A stretch of 64,000 nucleotides of DNA, taken from positions 62,001-126,000 of the forward strand of contig CAMDKI010000009.1 in assembly GCA_945901065.1 (NCBI GenBank). The letters are read 5' to 3'. A program made the position numbers and the translations under genes. Below, piece by piece: positions 53,389-62,316 of the stretch (positions are counted from its first letter, which is position 1; every line of letters begins with the position of its first letter). Below the pieces are notes generated by a model that saw only the letters and a program-made list of their open reading frames with translations, was not told where the DNA came from and ran no database searches. Source of the stretch: Chitinophaga pinensis. Lineage in GTDB: Bacteria; Bacteroidota; Bacteroidia; Chitinophagales; CAIOSU01.

Positions 53389-55572
53389 ATGAAAAAGACC
53401 GGATGGTTTTACACCATTTTAATGGGGGCTATTGGCCTCCTTATATGGTTTATGCTATCCAACGGGCCGCAAACGGCGTCACCAATACAGCCAACAGCCC
53501 CCTCCAATACAAACGTATATGAAGGCGTTTGGAACAACTTAGCTGATCAGTTTCACCATCCGTTAGCCATACTTTTACTACAAATCATCACCATAATATT
53601 GGCCGCCCGCGTGCTGGGTACCCTGTTCCGCAAAATTGGTCAGCCCGCCGTAATCGGCGAAATAGTAGCAGGCATTGCCCTAGGGCCATCATTGCTAGGT
53701 TGGGTATGGCCAGAGGCTATGGCCTTTTTGTTTCCAGCCAACTCGTTGGGCAACCTACAGTTTCTTAGCCAAATAGGGCTTTTGCTGTTTATGTTCGTCA
53801 TCGGTATGGAGCTCGATACTAAATCCATCCGCAACAAGGCCCAAGAAGCCATAATTATTAGCCACGCCAGTATAGTAATACCTTTTGCGCTTGGTGTAGC
53901 CGTAAGCTACTGGCTATTCGACAACTTCGCCATGCCAGGTATATCCTTTGTCGCTTTTGCCCTGTTTATGGGCATAAGCATGAGTATTACGGCTTTTCCT
54001 GTACTGGCGCGCATCGTGCAAGAGCGAGGGCTTACACGCACACCGTTGGGCAACCTAGCGCTTACCTGCGCCGCTGCCGACGATGTAACGGCTTGGTGCC
54101 TGCTGGCTGGCGTAATAGCTTTGGTAAAAGCTGGCGGCATGGCCCCTGCAGTGGTTACCATAGGGCTATCGGTGGCTTTTATAGTATTCATGTTTTGGAT
54201 AATTAAGCCTCTTTTGGCGCGTATAGCCAGTGGCCGCGAAAGCAAAGAAACCGTTAATAAACCGGTGGTTGCCATCATCTTCCTCACCCTGTTGGGCTCA
54301 GCGTACGTTTCAGAAATTGTGGGCATCCACGCCCTTTTCGGGGCTTTTTTGGCAGGCGTAATCATGCCCGATAGTTTTAGCTTTAAAAAGGTAATAACCG
54401 ATAAGATAGAAGATGTGGCCTTGGTATTGCTGTTGCCGCTGTTTTTTGTGTTTACCGGCCTGCGCACCGAAATAGGCATGCTGAACACCACTGGTCTTTG
54501 GATTACCTGCTTCGGCGTAACAGCCGTTGCGGTGGCGGGCAAATTGGGGGGTAGTGCGCTGGCCGCTCGCTTTTTGGGGCAAACCTGGCACAACTCCCTT
54601 AGTATTGGTGTGTTAATGAACACAAGGGGTTTAATGGAATTGGTGGTGCTCAACATTGGGTACGATTTGGGCATCCTAGGGCCGCAAATATTCACCATGA
54701 TGGTGTTTATGGCATTGTTTACCACCTTCATGACCGGCCCAGCTTTAAGCCTTGTTGATCGCTTTACCTTGGGCGAAGAACCCCTTACCGCTAAACCAAC
54801 CGTGGGGCAAAACATCATGATATCTTTCGGTAGGCCAGGTATGGGCGCAAAGCTTTTGTGGTTTGCCCATGCTTTGGCAGGAAAAACAGGCGCCCATGTT
54901 TCGGCGCTGCACGTATCCCCTATTAGCGATATCTCGCCCGCCGATGCCCATATTTTTGAAAAAGAAAGTTTTACCGATATCCTCCAAGAATCGGCAAAGC
55001 TGCACTTGCCTGTGAGCACCTTATACCGAGCCAATGAAGATATTGACCAAGAAATAATGGAGCAACACCATCGCCTGCAGCCTTCGTTATTGCTCATGGG
55101 CGGGGCCGAAACCATGTTCAGGGCACAGCCTATGGGACTTAAGATACGGAAAGTACTAGGCCAGGTAGATTGCGACGTGCTATTATTAAGCGATCATCAC
55201 TTGGTTTCGCCTAACCGCATAGTAATAGGCTACTACGACCACAACGATTTGCCCCTGTTGCGCTATGCGCACCTGCTGGCACAATCACTGGGCAGTGCGG
55301 TAACGGTGCTTTTGTTGGATACAGGACAACTAGATGCGGAGCGTGAAATAGCCAACCAAGGTTATAACTTTGCCAAAATAACTGGTCAAGGTTTGGATGC
55401 CAAGCTTTTAACCCGGTTCGAGTTGTTGCTGCTTACCGCGCCCCGTTGGCAGGAAATCTTCCATCAAGAAACCATAGAGATTGAGTCGCTGCCTTCTATA
55501 TTGGTGCTACAAAAGGGCACTAAGGAGTTTCAATCGTCAGAAGTATTGAGCACCGCCAGCCAAGTGGCTTAG
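53389..55572 (+). CDS. CPA2-family cation:proton antiporter with C-terminal USP-like domains
   Basis: The 727-residue protein has one N-terminal helix (about 7-23), a proline/threonine-rich stretch, then 12-13 membrane helices of the CPA2/KefB-like Na+/H+ exchanger domain (about 60-460), with FRKIGQPAVIGEIVAGIALGP, the ion-site GLARxAADDVTAW-like region read here as LTCAAADDVTAWCLLAG, and HALFGAFLAGVIMP. Residues about 470-727 form cytosolic domains resembling universal stress proteins (MISFGRPGMGAKLLWFAHAL; LLMGGAETMFR), a common regulatory fusion. It would exchange Na+ or K+ for H+; the ion is not determinable. Confidence 0.9.
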   Translation: MKKTGWFYTILMGAIGLLIWFMLSNGPQTASPIQPTAPSNTNVYEGVWNNLADQFHHPLAILLLQIITIILAARVLGTLFRKIGQPAVIGEIVAGIALGPSLLGWVWPEAMAFLFPANSLGNLQFLSQIGLLLFMFVIGMELDTKSIRNKAQEAIIISHASIVIPFALGVAVSYWLFDNFAMPGISFVAFALFMGISMSITAFPVLARIVQERGLTRTPLGNLALTCAAADDVTAWCLLAGVIALVKAGGMAPAVVTIGLSVAFIVFMFWIIKPLLARIASGRESKETVNKPVVAIIFLTLLGSAYVSEIVGIHALFGAFLAGVIMPDSFSFKKVITDKIEDVALVLLLPLFFVFTGLRTEIGMLNTTGLWITCFGVTAVAVAGKLGGSALAARFLGQTWHNSLSIGVLMNTRGLMELVVLNIGYDLGILGPQIFTMMVFMALFTTFMTGPALSLVDRFTLGEEPLTAKPTVGQNIMISFGRPGMGAKLLWFAHALAGKTGAHVSALHVSPISDISPADAHIFEKESFTDILQESAKLHLPVSTLYRANEDIDQEIMEQHHRLQPSLLLMGGAETMFRAQPMGLKIRKVLGQVDCDVLLLSDHHLVSPNRIVIGYYDHNDLPLLRYAHLLAQSLGSAVTVLLLDTGQLDAEREIANQGYNFAKITGQGLDAKLLTRFELLLLTAPRWQEIFHQETIEIESLPSILVLQKGTKEFQSSEVLSTASQVA

Positions 55573-55790
55573 TGGGGGCGCTATAAAAGAAGTTGGTAGT
55601 ACAATGGCCCCTGCGCTCTCGCCTCGGGCGAGACGAGACAAGCTACACCCGTTTCCGCTAAGGCGGAAAAGTAGACACAGCCTACCACTATCAGTTGCAC
55701 GTAGGCCTGAAATAGCCTACGAGCAGAATGGGAAAGCCTTACGGTGCAGCTAACGCCAAAAGAGCAAGAACGAAATTCGAAGCAGGTTGA
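55573..55790. repeat. Intergenic palindromes
   Basis: CTCGCC-TCG-GGCGAG at 55618-55632 is the inverse of the core unit of the 8248-8303 direct repeats. TTTCCGC-TAAG-GCGGAAA (55652-55669) is a second perfect hairpin. No terminator-like T-tract follows either. No gene is visible. Confidence 0.6.
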
Positions 55791-56522
55791 TTAACCGTTC
55801 CAAATTTTCCAAGCGGCTTCGGCTTGAAGCTCCAGCATTTCTTGTCCGTTTTTAACAATAGCACCCTGAGCTTTGCCCTTTCGGAGAAACAGCGTTTCGG
55901 CGGGGTTGTACACCAAATCGAAAAGCAAATGCTTACTGGTGAGGTTCTGATAAGGTATTTCGGGTGCAGCTTCCACATTAGGATACATACCCAATGGGGT
56001 AGTATTTACAATAATGGTATACGCTTGTATCGTTTTTGCATTTATAGCCACATACCCTATTTCCGCATCCTTTGGCTCTCTTGATACCTGCTGCACCTCA
56101 ATGCCCATTTGGGTTAAAGCAAACACCACTGCCTTGGATGAACCACCAGTACCTAGCACTAATGCTTTGGTATGCTGGGGCTGAAGCAAGGGCCTTATCG
56201 AATCGCGGAAGCCAATGTAATCGGTATTGTAGCCTTTGGTTTTGCCCTTGGTAAACTTTACAGTATTCACGGCCCTTATCATCAAAGCCGAGAAATCAAT
56301 ATCATCCAAAAAAGGAATAATGGATAGTTTGTAGGGTATAGTTACGTTCAGGCCCTTGAGGTTGGGGTGCGCTTGAAGCAACTGCGGAAACGCTTGGATA
56401 TTTTCTATCTCAAAATTATCATAAACGGCATTGGCAATGCCCTCCAGCTCAAACTTGCGGGTAAAATACCCTTTCGAAAACGAATGCCCCAAAGGGTAAC
56501 CAATCAACCCAAACTGCCTCAT
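55791..56522 (-). CDS. aroE: Shikimate dehydrogenase
   Basis: The 243-residue protein begins MRQFGLIGYPLGHSFSKGYF (shikimate-binding SxS region), has NVTIPYKLSIIPFLDDID with the catalytic Lys, and NADP motif VLGTGGSSKAVVFAL. It closes with NGQEMLELQAEAAWKIW. The length is slightly short for AroE but all motifs are present. It reduces 3-dehydroshikimate in aromatic amino-acid synthesis. Confidence 0.93.
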   Translation of the reverse strand: MRQFGLIGYPLGHSFSKGYFTRKFELEGIANAVYDNFEIENIQAFPQLLQAHPNLKGLNVTIPYKLSIIPFLDDIDFSALMIRAVNTVKFTKGKTKGYNTDYIGFRDSIRPLLQPQHTKALVLGTGGSSKAVVFALTQMGIEVQQVSREPKDAEIGYVAINAKTIQAYTIIVNTTPLGMYPNVEAAPEIPYQNLTSKHLLFDLVYNPAETLFLRKGKAQGAIVKNGQEMLELQAEAAWKIWNG

Positions 56523-56730
56523 GCTCTCACTACTCTTGGGGGTTACTCAATATATTTTGACACACAACAATAACCAAAGTATGTTCCATAAAAAAGAACC
56601 AGTAAATAACCAATAGTAAGCTAAAGCTACTGTTTTCGGCTGGAATGAGCAACAATGGTATTTACCTTGCTTTTACATTAATTATCATTGGCGCTATAAG
56701 TTTGCAACTATTCGTGTTAGTTTTGTCGGC

Positions 56731-57384
56731 ATGGAATCGATAAAAGAAATTTTAGACTTCTTCCTTCATTTAGATGTACATCTCAATGATTGGGTGGCGG
56801 CATATGGCACACTTACTTATGTCATCCTGTTCCTGATCATTTTCATTGAAACAGGGCTTGTGGTTATGCCATTTTTGCCTGGCGATTCATTACTATTTGC
56901 GTGTGGGGCATTAGCGGCTATTGATGGAAGCCCTTTGAATTTGTTTCTATTGTTCATTGTAATGCTAATAGCCGCTGTTTTGGGCGATGCAGTTAACTAT
57001 TCCATCGGCAATTATTTAGGCCCTAAGGTTTTTAAGCTCGACTATCGTTTTCTTAAGAAAGAGTACTTACTCAAAACAGAGGCCTTTTACGAAAAGTATG
57101 GCGGCAAAACCATTATTATTGCGCGCTTTATGCCTATTATTCGCACGTTTGCCCCATTTGTGGCTGGTGTAGGATCTATGAAATATGGCCGTTTCTTTTC
57201 TTATAATGTTATTGGGGCATTTTTATGGGTTGCAGGTTTTTTAATAATTGGCTATTTGTTTGGCAACCTCCCAGCAGTTAAGAAAAACTTTACGCTGGTG
57301 GTATTCGGCATCATTTTTTTATCAGTGCTTCCACCCTTTCTCGAGTATTTCAGGAGCAGATACCTTAAGCCAAAAGCACAGTAA
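56731..57384 (+). CDS. DedA family membrane protein (VTT domain)
   Basis: The 217-residue polytopic protein has ETGLVVMPFLPGDSLLFACG (about 45-65) and YGGKTIIIARFMPIIRTFAP with FVAGVGSMKYGRFF (about 120-155), the two DedA signature segments, plus C-terminal helices. DedA/VTT proteins move lipids across the inner membrane; the UptA branch flips undecaprenyl phosphate. It is convergent with a DUF368 remnant that overlaps its end. A TAnnTTTG-like TAGTTTTG lies only 6 bases before the ATG, too close to be convincing. Confidence 0.92.
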   Translation: MESIKEILDFFLHLDVHLNDWVAAYGTLTYVILFLIIFIETGLVVMPFLPGDSLLFACGALAAIDGSPLNLFLLFIVMLIAAVLGDAVNYSIGNYLGPKVFKLDYRFLKKEYLLKTEAFYEKYGGKTIIIARFMPIIRTFAPFVAGVGSMKYGRFFSYNVIGAFLWVAGFLIIGYLFGNLPAVKKNFTLVVFGIIFLSVLPPFLEYFRSRYLKPKAQ

Positions 57385-57559
57385 TAAAGGCAATGGTTCC
57401 GCCCGAAACAACTGGCACCACATCGGCAGCGCCAATAGCCAACCCTTGTAATATGTACCCTATGTATTTTTCCGTTGGTGGCAATTGAGTTTGGTGCCAA
57501 ACATAGGGATTTATCAATCCACAGCAGACGATGGTTCGTGGTGCATGGTTAAAAGGCAT
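57365..57559 (-). pseudogene. DUF368 gene remnant (N-terminal fragment)
   Basis: The minus-strand frame to the TAA at 57367-57365 contains KYIGYILQGLAIGAADVVP followed by VVSGGTIAFITVLLA. This is the conserved N-terminal segment of DUF368 membrane proteins (usually G-x-x-M-G-A-A-D-V-V-P-G-V-S-G-G-T), with one Gly changed to Val. DUF368 proteins are about 270-310 residues; here the frame stops after about 30 conserved residues, at the end of the convergent dedA gene. The rest is gone, so this is a relic. Confidence 0.72.
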
Positions 57560-57564
57560 TAAAG

Positions 57565-57592
57565 TAAAAAAGGCACCCTTCCGAGTGCCTTT
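57565..57592 (-). terminator. Terminator of the TPR gene
   Basis: AAAGGCAC / GTGCCTTT is a perfect 8-bp stem with an 8-base loop (57569-57592), followed on the minus strand by T-rich sequence. It ends the gene at 57628-59040. Confidence 0.8.
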
Positions 57593-57627
57593 CCTTATTT
57601 CTTATATCTTTCGCTAGTTACTAACAA

Positions 57628-59040
57628 CTATTTACGGTATTGCTCAATCAGCGCAGCTACGGTATCGTCGTGCTCCATGTATGGGGTAATTTCCCACATC
57701 AAATCGTGGCTATCAAAATCTTGCAGCAAGGCACGCTCTAGGTTAACCAAAGCTTCGTTACGGTTACCAATTTGATAGTAAAAGGCCGATTTCATGTAAA
57801 AGAAATTGGCATTGGTCTCGAAAAGCAGGATTGCTTTTTCCAATACATTCAAGGCCTCGCGGTATTCAACAGCTTCAAAATAAGCTCTAGAGAGCATTTC
57901 CCAGTTTTCTTCGCAATCACCTTCCATCTCCACTGCGCGACGAAAATACTCGATGCTCTTATCAAACTGGTCCATGTTGAAATACACAAAACCCAAAGCC
58001 ACTACATAATCAGCACTGCTCTTGTCTAAGCGGTGAGCACGCTCATAGGCGGTAATAGCCGAGTCGAAACGCTCTTCCTCTTCGTAGCAGTAGCCAATTT
58101 TGTGAAAAGCATCCGCAAAGTAAGGGTCAAGGTTGGTAGCTTTACGATAATAGTAGCGAGCGCGGTTGTAGTTTTTCAACTGCTCAAAACACTCGCCAAG
58201 GCTGTAGTAAAGTTCTTTATATGGCTTGCCGATAATTGAAGCACGCAACAAATACTCCGCAGCTTTTTCGTACTCGCCCATGCGGTAAAGCACCTCGCCA
58301 CAATCCTTGTGCGCGTATTCGTAATCTTCGTTAATGGCAATTACAAACTCAAACGCTTCAACGGCCTTTTCATACAAGTCCAAGCCTGAATAGGCATGAG
58401 CCAAGTTAAACCAAGCTAGGTAAGAATATGGGTGCTCGTCGATAAACCGCTTGTGGAAGGTAATACTCTGCTCAAACTTTTCGGTAAACTCCACACAAAA
58501 CCACAGGCGGTTGAGGGCTTCTTCGTTTTCTGGGTCAAGCTCTAAGGCACGCACTAGGCAATCAAATACCTCGTCGTACTTTTCCCACTCTTCGTATACA
58601 TCTGCTAGCTCAAGGTACAGGTCTGCTTTTTCGTCTTCGTCGGCAATGCCCATAGCCACTTGAATGGTCTGCAGTGCTTTATTGTATTTACCTTGCCAAG
58701 TGAAAATATCGCAACGCAATAAGTAAAGCGAAATGTCGCTACCATCCAAAGCTTCGGCCTTTTCAAGCAGGTCCATGGCCTCGTCCAAACGTTTTTGTTC
58801 AAACAACAGGTGCGCCTTTTTAATCAAGAAGCTAGCCACAAACGGATGCTGTTCCAGAGCGCGGTTTACCACGTCTAGGGCACGTTTCATGTCTAGTTTC
58901 TCTTCGTAATATTCGATAATTTGGTCAAACGATCCTTCCTCAAAGAAGTAGTTGGATTCGTCTTGCACCATCCGCTCGAAGGTCTCGATTAGCTCAGTGA
59001 CATCCTCTCTCTCGTAATCCTCAAAATTCCTTTCGTACAT
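57628..59040 (-). CDS. Large cytosolic TPR-repeat protein
   Basis: The 470-residue protein has no signal peptide and contains about 12 TPR repeats of 34 residues (RALDVVNRALEQHPFVASFL, ADLYLELADVYEEWEKYDEV, AWFNLAHAYSGLDLYEKAVE, YYSLGECFEQLKNYNRARYY, AFHKIGYCYEEEERFDSAIT). It is highly acidic (Glu-rich). Proteins of this type are common single-copy Bacteroidota genes of unknown function. ATG 59040 is used; the TTG upstream is rejected. It has its own terminator. Confidence 0.85.
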   Translation of the reverse strand: MYERNFEDYEREDVTELIETFERMVQDESNYFFEEGSFDQIIEYYEEKLDMKRALDVVNRALEQHPFVASFLIKKAHLLFEQKRLDEAMDLLEKAEALDGSDISLYLLRCDIFTWQGKYNKALQTIQVAMGIADEDEKADLYLELADVYEEWEKYDEVFDCLVRALELDPENEEALNRLWFCVEFTEKFEQSITFHKRFIDEHPYSYLAWFNLAHAYSGLDLYEKAVEAFEFVIAINEDYEYAHKDCGEVLYRMGEYEKAAEYLLRASIIGKPYKELYYSLGECFEQLKNYNRARYYYRKATNLDPYFADAFHKIGYCYEEEERFDSAITAYERAHRLDKSSADYVVALGFVYFNMDQFDKSIEYFRRAVEMEGDCEENWEMLSRAYFEAVEYREALNVLEKAILLFETNANFFYMKSAFYYQIGNRNEALVNLERALLQDFDSHDLMWEITPYMEHDDTVAALIEQYRK

Positions 59041-59259
59041 AAGCAACGTTTTAGAGGTTAAGCAAAGGTACTCCTGTTAATTTCAATTAGCAATTTTTTT
59101 TAAGTAGCCAGTAGGTAGTAACGCTTAAACAAAAACACTTAATGCATTTACCACCACCCTATCACCACTCCACCGTTCATTGCTGCTTACTGCCAGTTAT
59201 TAATTACAATAACTAGTTTACTAACTTAGCTCCCTGCTAACTCAACTATTATCGGCAAT

Positions 59260-62200
59260 ATGGTCAATTTGCACACTCAAGTCAAGTTTTTCTCCACGTT
59301 GGCAACCATCCTTTGTTGCGTTTCGTTCAGTTTTGGTCAAACCAATACCTATTGGCAGCAGGAAGTTGACTACAATATAGAAGTCACACTTGACGATAAC
59401 AAGCATGAGCTGCAAGGAGTTATCAATATCAGTTATGTGAATAACTCCCCAGATACGCTCCAGTACTTGTATTTTCACCTTTGGCCTAACGCTTATAAAA
59501 ATATCAACACTGCGTTCGCAAAACAACAGGTAGAAAATGGAGAAATTGACTTTCGCTTCTCCAATCGTGCCGACCAAGGCTATATCGATGGGCTCGATTT
59601 TTTGGTAAACAACCTGCCTGCACAGTTTATACCCGATAGCACGCACATTGACTATGGCGTATTGAAACTGAACAACCCGCTATACCCAGGTGTCAAGCTA
59701 ACCATCAAAACCCCTTTCCGTGTAAAAATACCAGAATCGTATAGCCGATTGGGGCATGTGGAACAAAGCTACCAGATTACCCAATGGTACCCAAAGCCAG
59801 CGGTATATGACAAAACTGGGTGGCACCCGATGCCATACATGGACCAAGGAGAATTTTACAGCGAGTTTGGTACCTTCAATGTAAAAATAACCCTACCCGC
59901 AAACTATGTAGTGGGTGCCTCGGGCGATTTAAAGAGCACAAGCGAATCACTCTGGCTCGATTCATTGGCCAATGGCAGTACCAAAGCTTGGCAGGAGCAA
60001 TCGTTCCCCGAATCATCGAAACAAACCAAAACACTCCATTACGAGCTAAAAAACGCCCACGACTTTGCTTGGTTTGCCGATAAGCGATTTAAAGTAAAAA
60101 AAGACCAAGCCTTGCTGGCTAACGGCGATACGGTTGTATGTTGGTCCATGTATACCAGCGATACTAAAAAAGGTGTTTGGAATGATGGTGCTAAGTATGT
60201 GGCCAATGCCATTGAGCACTACAGCAAATACTTGGGCTACTACCCTTACAAAGTAGCCACTGCAGTTGAAGGTGCCTTGAGCGCTGGTGGCGGCATGGAG
60301 TACCCAACCATAACTATTGTAGGCTCGGCCACCAACAAAAAACAATTGGAAACCATTACGGTGCACGAGGTGGGTCACTTTTGGCTTTATGGCATATTGG
60401 GCACCAACGAGCGCCGCTACCCGTGGATGGATGAGGGCATCAACTCGTTTTACGAAAACCTATACTTTGAGGAACGTTACCCCAACCAAACCCTGTTAAA
60501 TATGCCAGGAGCCGACAAAGTATTGGATCTGGGCTGGGCCAAGCGCGCATACCAAAGCCAGCTTTTGTATTTATACTCGGCCACCAGAAACGAAGACCAA
60601 GCGCTGGGCCTAACTAGCGAAGATTATACAGCCCTCAATTACGGGGCTATAGTATATGGCAAAGGCGCCGTGGCTATGAAATACCTGCGCGGCTATTTGG
60701 GCGACAGTATTTATGATGCGGCCATGCACCGCTACTTTGACGAGTGGAAATTTAAACACCCACAACCAGAAGACTTGCAACAAGTGTTGGAAACCAGCAC
60801 GGGTAAAAATTTGGGTTGGTTTTTTGACGAGGTAATCAATACCGATAAACGCTTGGATTACGCCATTACTAAGGCCCGTAAGCATCCCGATTATAGCCAG
60901 TATTACGAAATACAAGTAACCAACAAAGGCGGCATAAATGCCCCCTACTCTATTGCTGCCTTAAATGCTGATGGGAAGGTAGTAAAAACCATTTGGTATA
61001 ATGGCGCGGCTAAAGATACCACAGTGCTTTTCCCTGTGGGTGAGTATTTGAACTTCCGGATTGATGCCCATATGGATATGCCGGAATATAACCGCTCAAA
61101 CGATACTTACCGCGCTCGCGGGCTGATGCATAAGGTGGAGCCCGTGCGGTTCCAGTTTTTGGGCTCATTGGATAATCCATACAAAAGCCAACTGTTTATT
61201 GCGCCAGCCATTGCCTGGAACAACTACGATAAAACTATGGTGGGCATAGCGCTATACAACCACCTATTGCCCAATAAAAAACTGGAGTACGAACTAGTAC
61301 CCATGATTGGCACCGCCTCAGTGCAATTTACGGGCACAGGTAGGATAGCCTATAACTGGCTACCTAAGGATAATAAAATAAAGCGTGTAACGCTCTCGAT
61401 AGCTGGACAGCGTTTTTCACATCTATTAGAACCCGAAGTGCTCACCTGGAGCCGTTTGGTGCCTACTTTGCATGTCGACTTTAAGCCAAAGACACCCCGC
61501 AACGTAAACAGTTTTGCCCTCCATATGCGCAGCGTTAACATCTGGCAAGACTATTACTACAACAAAGAGGTGGTAAAAAGCCGCTATTATGTAAACGAAG
61601 CAGTAGTGGAGTATAACCACCGCAGCACCCTCAATCCGTTTGGCGCCGAAGTAGGTATTAGGCAAGCCAACACTTTTGCAGTGGCCTTTGCCGAAGCCAA
61701 ATTCAAAATCCATTATTTGAAGGGCAAGGAGAGCATCAATATTCGCTTTTTTGCGGGCGGTTTCTTGTTCGATAACAAGAGCGGCAGCAACATAAACCCA
61801 CCTAACCCCGTATTGCAACTAAGCGGCAGCGGCGGCAATGGCAGCGATAAGCTCACCATGTTCCAGCGCGACTATATGTTCGACCACTACTACCTAGACC
61901 GTAACGGCCTTGACCCAGTGTTTGCACAGCAAATTGTTACCAAAGACGGTGGCTTCCGCTCTCGAACCATTGTGGGCGATACCAAACAGTTCCTGACCAG
62001 TTTAACAGTGGATGTTACCGCCCCCAGCAAAATACCCGTGAAACTTTTTGCGGGCATGGCGGGTTTCATTGACGGAAGCAACGAATTTAACTTTGCCGCC
62101 GAATTGGGCTTGGCTGTAGTGGTTATCCCTGATTTGTTTGAGATAAATTTCCCGTTACTTACAACTGACAACATTAAGCAAAATCAAGAAACTGGCTTAG

Positions 62201-62292
62201 GATTGAGTAAGTTTTACCAAAAAATTACGTTTACTTTGAACATCCGGCAAATGGACCCTTTGGCCTTGATTCGGAACATGAAATTGCTTTAA
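59260..62292 (+). CDS. Peptidase M1 family metalloprotease
   Basis: The 1010-residue protein starts with a signal peptide (about residues 1-26, ending SFSFGQ), a beta-saddle domain, the substrate motif GGGMEYPTITIVG (about 343-355), the zinc motif HEVGH (369-373) with the third ligand Glu392 in WMDEGINSFYENL (HExxH-x18-E), and a C-terminal region of about 500 residues that ends in outer-membrane-like beta strands (RFFAGGFLFDN, KLFAGMAGFIDGSNEFNFAAELGLAVVV). It is an exported aminopeptidase. The long tail may anchor it in the outer membrane. It runs in the same direction as the aldehyde dehydrogenase gene, 24 bases upstream. Confidence 0.9.
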   Translation: MVNLHTQVKFFSTLATILCCVSFSFGQTNTYWQQEVDYNIEVTLDDNKHELQGVINISYVNNSPDTLQYLYFHLWPNAYKNINTAFAKQQVENGEIDFRFSNRADQGYIDGLDFLVNNLPAQFIPDSTHIDYGVLKLNNPLYPGVKLTIKTPFRVKIPESYSRLGHVEQSYQITQWYPKPAVYDKTGWHPMPYMDQGEFYSEFGTFNVKITLPANYVVGASGDLKSTSESLWLDSLANGSTKAWQEQSFPESSKQTKTLHYELKNAHDFAWFADKRFKVKKDQALLANGDTVVCWSMYTSDTKKGVWNDGAKYVANAIEHYSKYLGYYPYKVATAVEGALSAGGGMEYPTITIVGSATNKKQLETITVHEVGHFWLYGILGTNERRYPWMDEGINSFYENLYFEERYPNQTLLNMPGADKVLDLGWAKRAYQSQLLYLYSATRNEDQALGLTSEDYTALNYGAIVYGKGAVAMKYLRGYLGDSIYDAAMHRYFDEWKFKHPQPEDLQQVLETSTGKNLGWFFDEVINTDKRLDYAITKARKHPDYSQYYEIQVTNKGGINAPYSIAALNADGKVVKTIWYNGAAKDTTVLFPVGEYLNFRIDAHMDMPEYNRSNDTYRARGLMHKVEPVRFQFLGSLDNPYKSQLFIAPAIAWNNYDKTMVGIALYNHLLPNKKLEYELVPMIGTASVQFTGTGRIAYNWLPKDNKIKRVTLSIAGQRFSHLLEPEVLTWSRLVPTLHVDFKPKTPRNVNSFALHMRSVNIWQDYYYNKEVVKSRYYVNEAVVEYNHRSTLNPFGAEVGIRQANTFAVAFAEAKFKIHYLKGKESINIRFFAGGFLFDNKSGSNINPPNPVLQLSGSGGNGSDKLTMFQRDYMFDHYYLDRNGLDPVFAQQIVTKDGGFRSRTIVGDTKQFLTSLTVDVTAPSKIPVKLFAGMAGFIDGSNEFNFAAELGLAVVVIPDLFEINFPLLTTDNIKQNQETGLGLSKFYQKITFTLNIRQMDPLALIRNMKLL

Positions 62293-62316
62293 TACCCAAC
62301 AAAAGATATCCAATAC

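Noticed and set aside
53907-55115. 402-codon open frame opposite the antiporter gene
   Set aside because: It lies fully within the antiporter coding sequence on the other strand, with Ser/Pro/Lys-rich composition and no recognisable domain; it is a shadow frame.
57252-57500. 82-codon frame overlapping the DUF368 remnant
   Set aside because: It is a different frame of the same region and shows no conserved motif; only the 57365-57559 frame carries the DUF368 signature.
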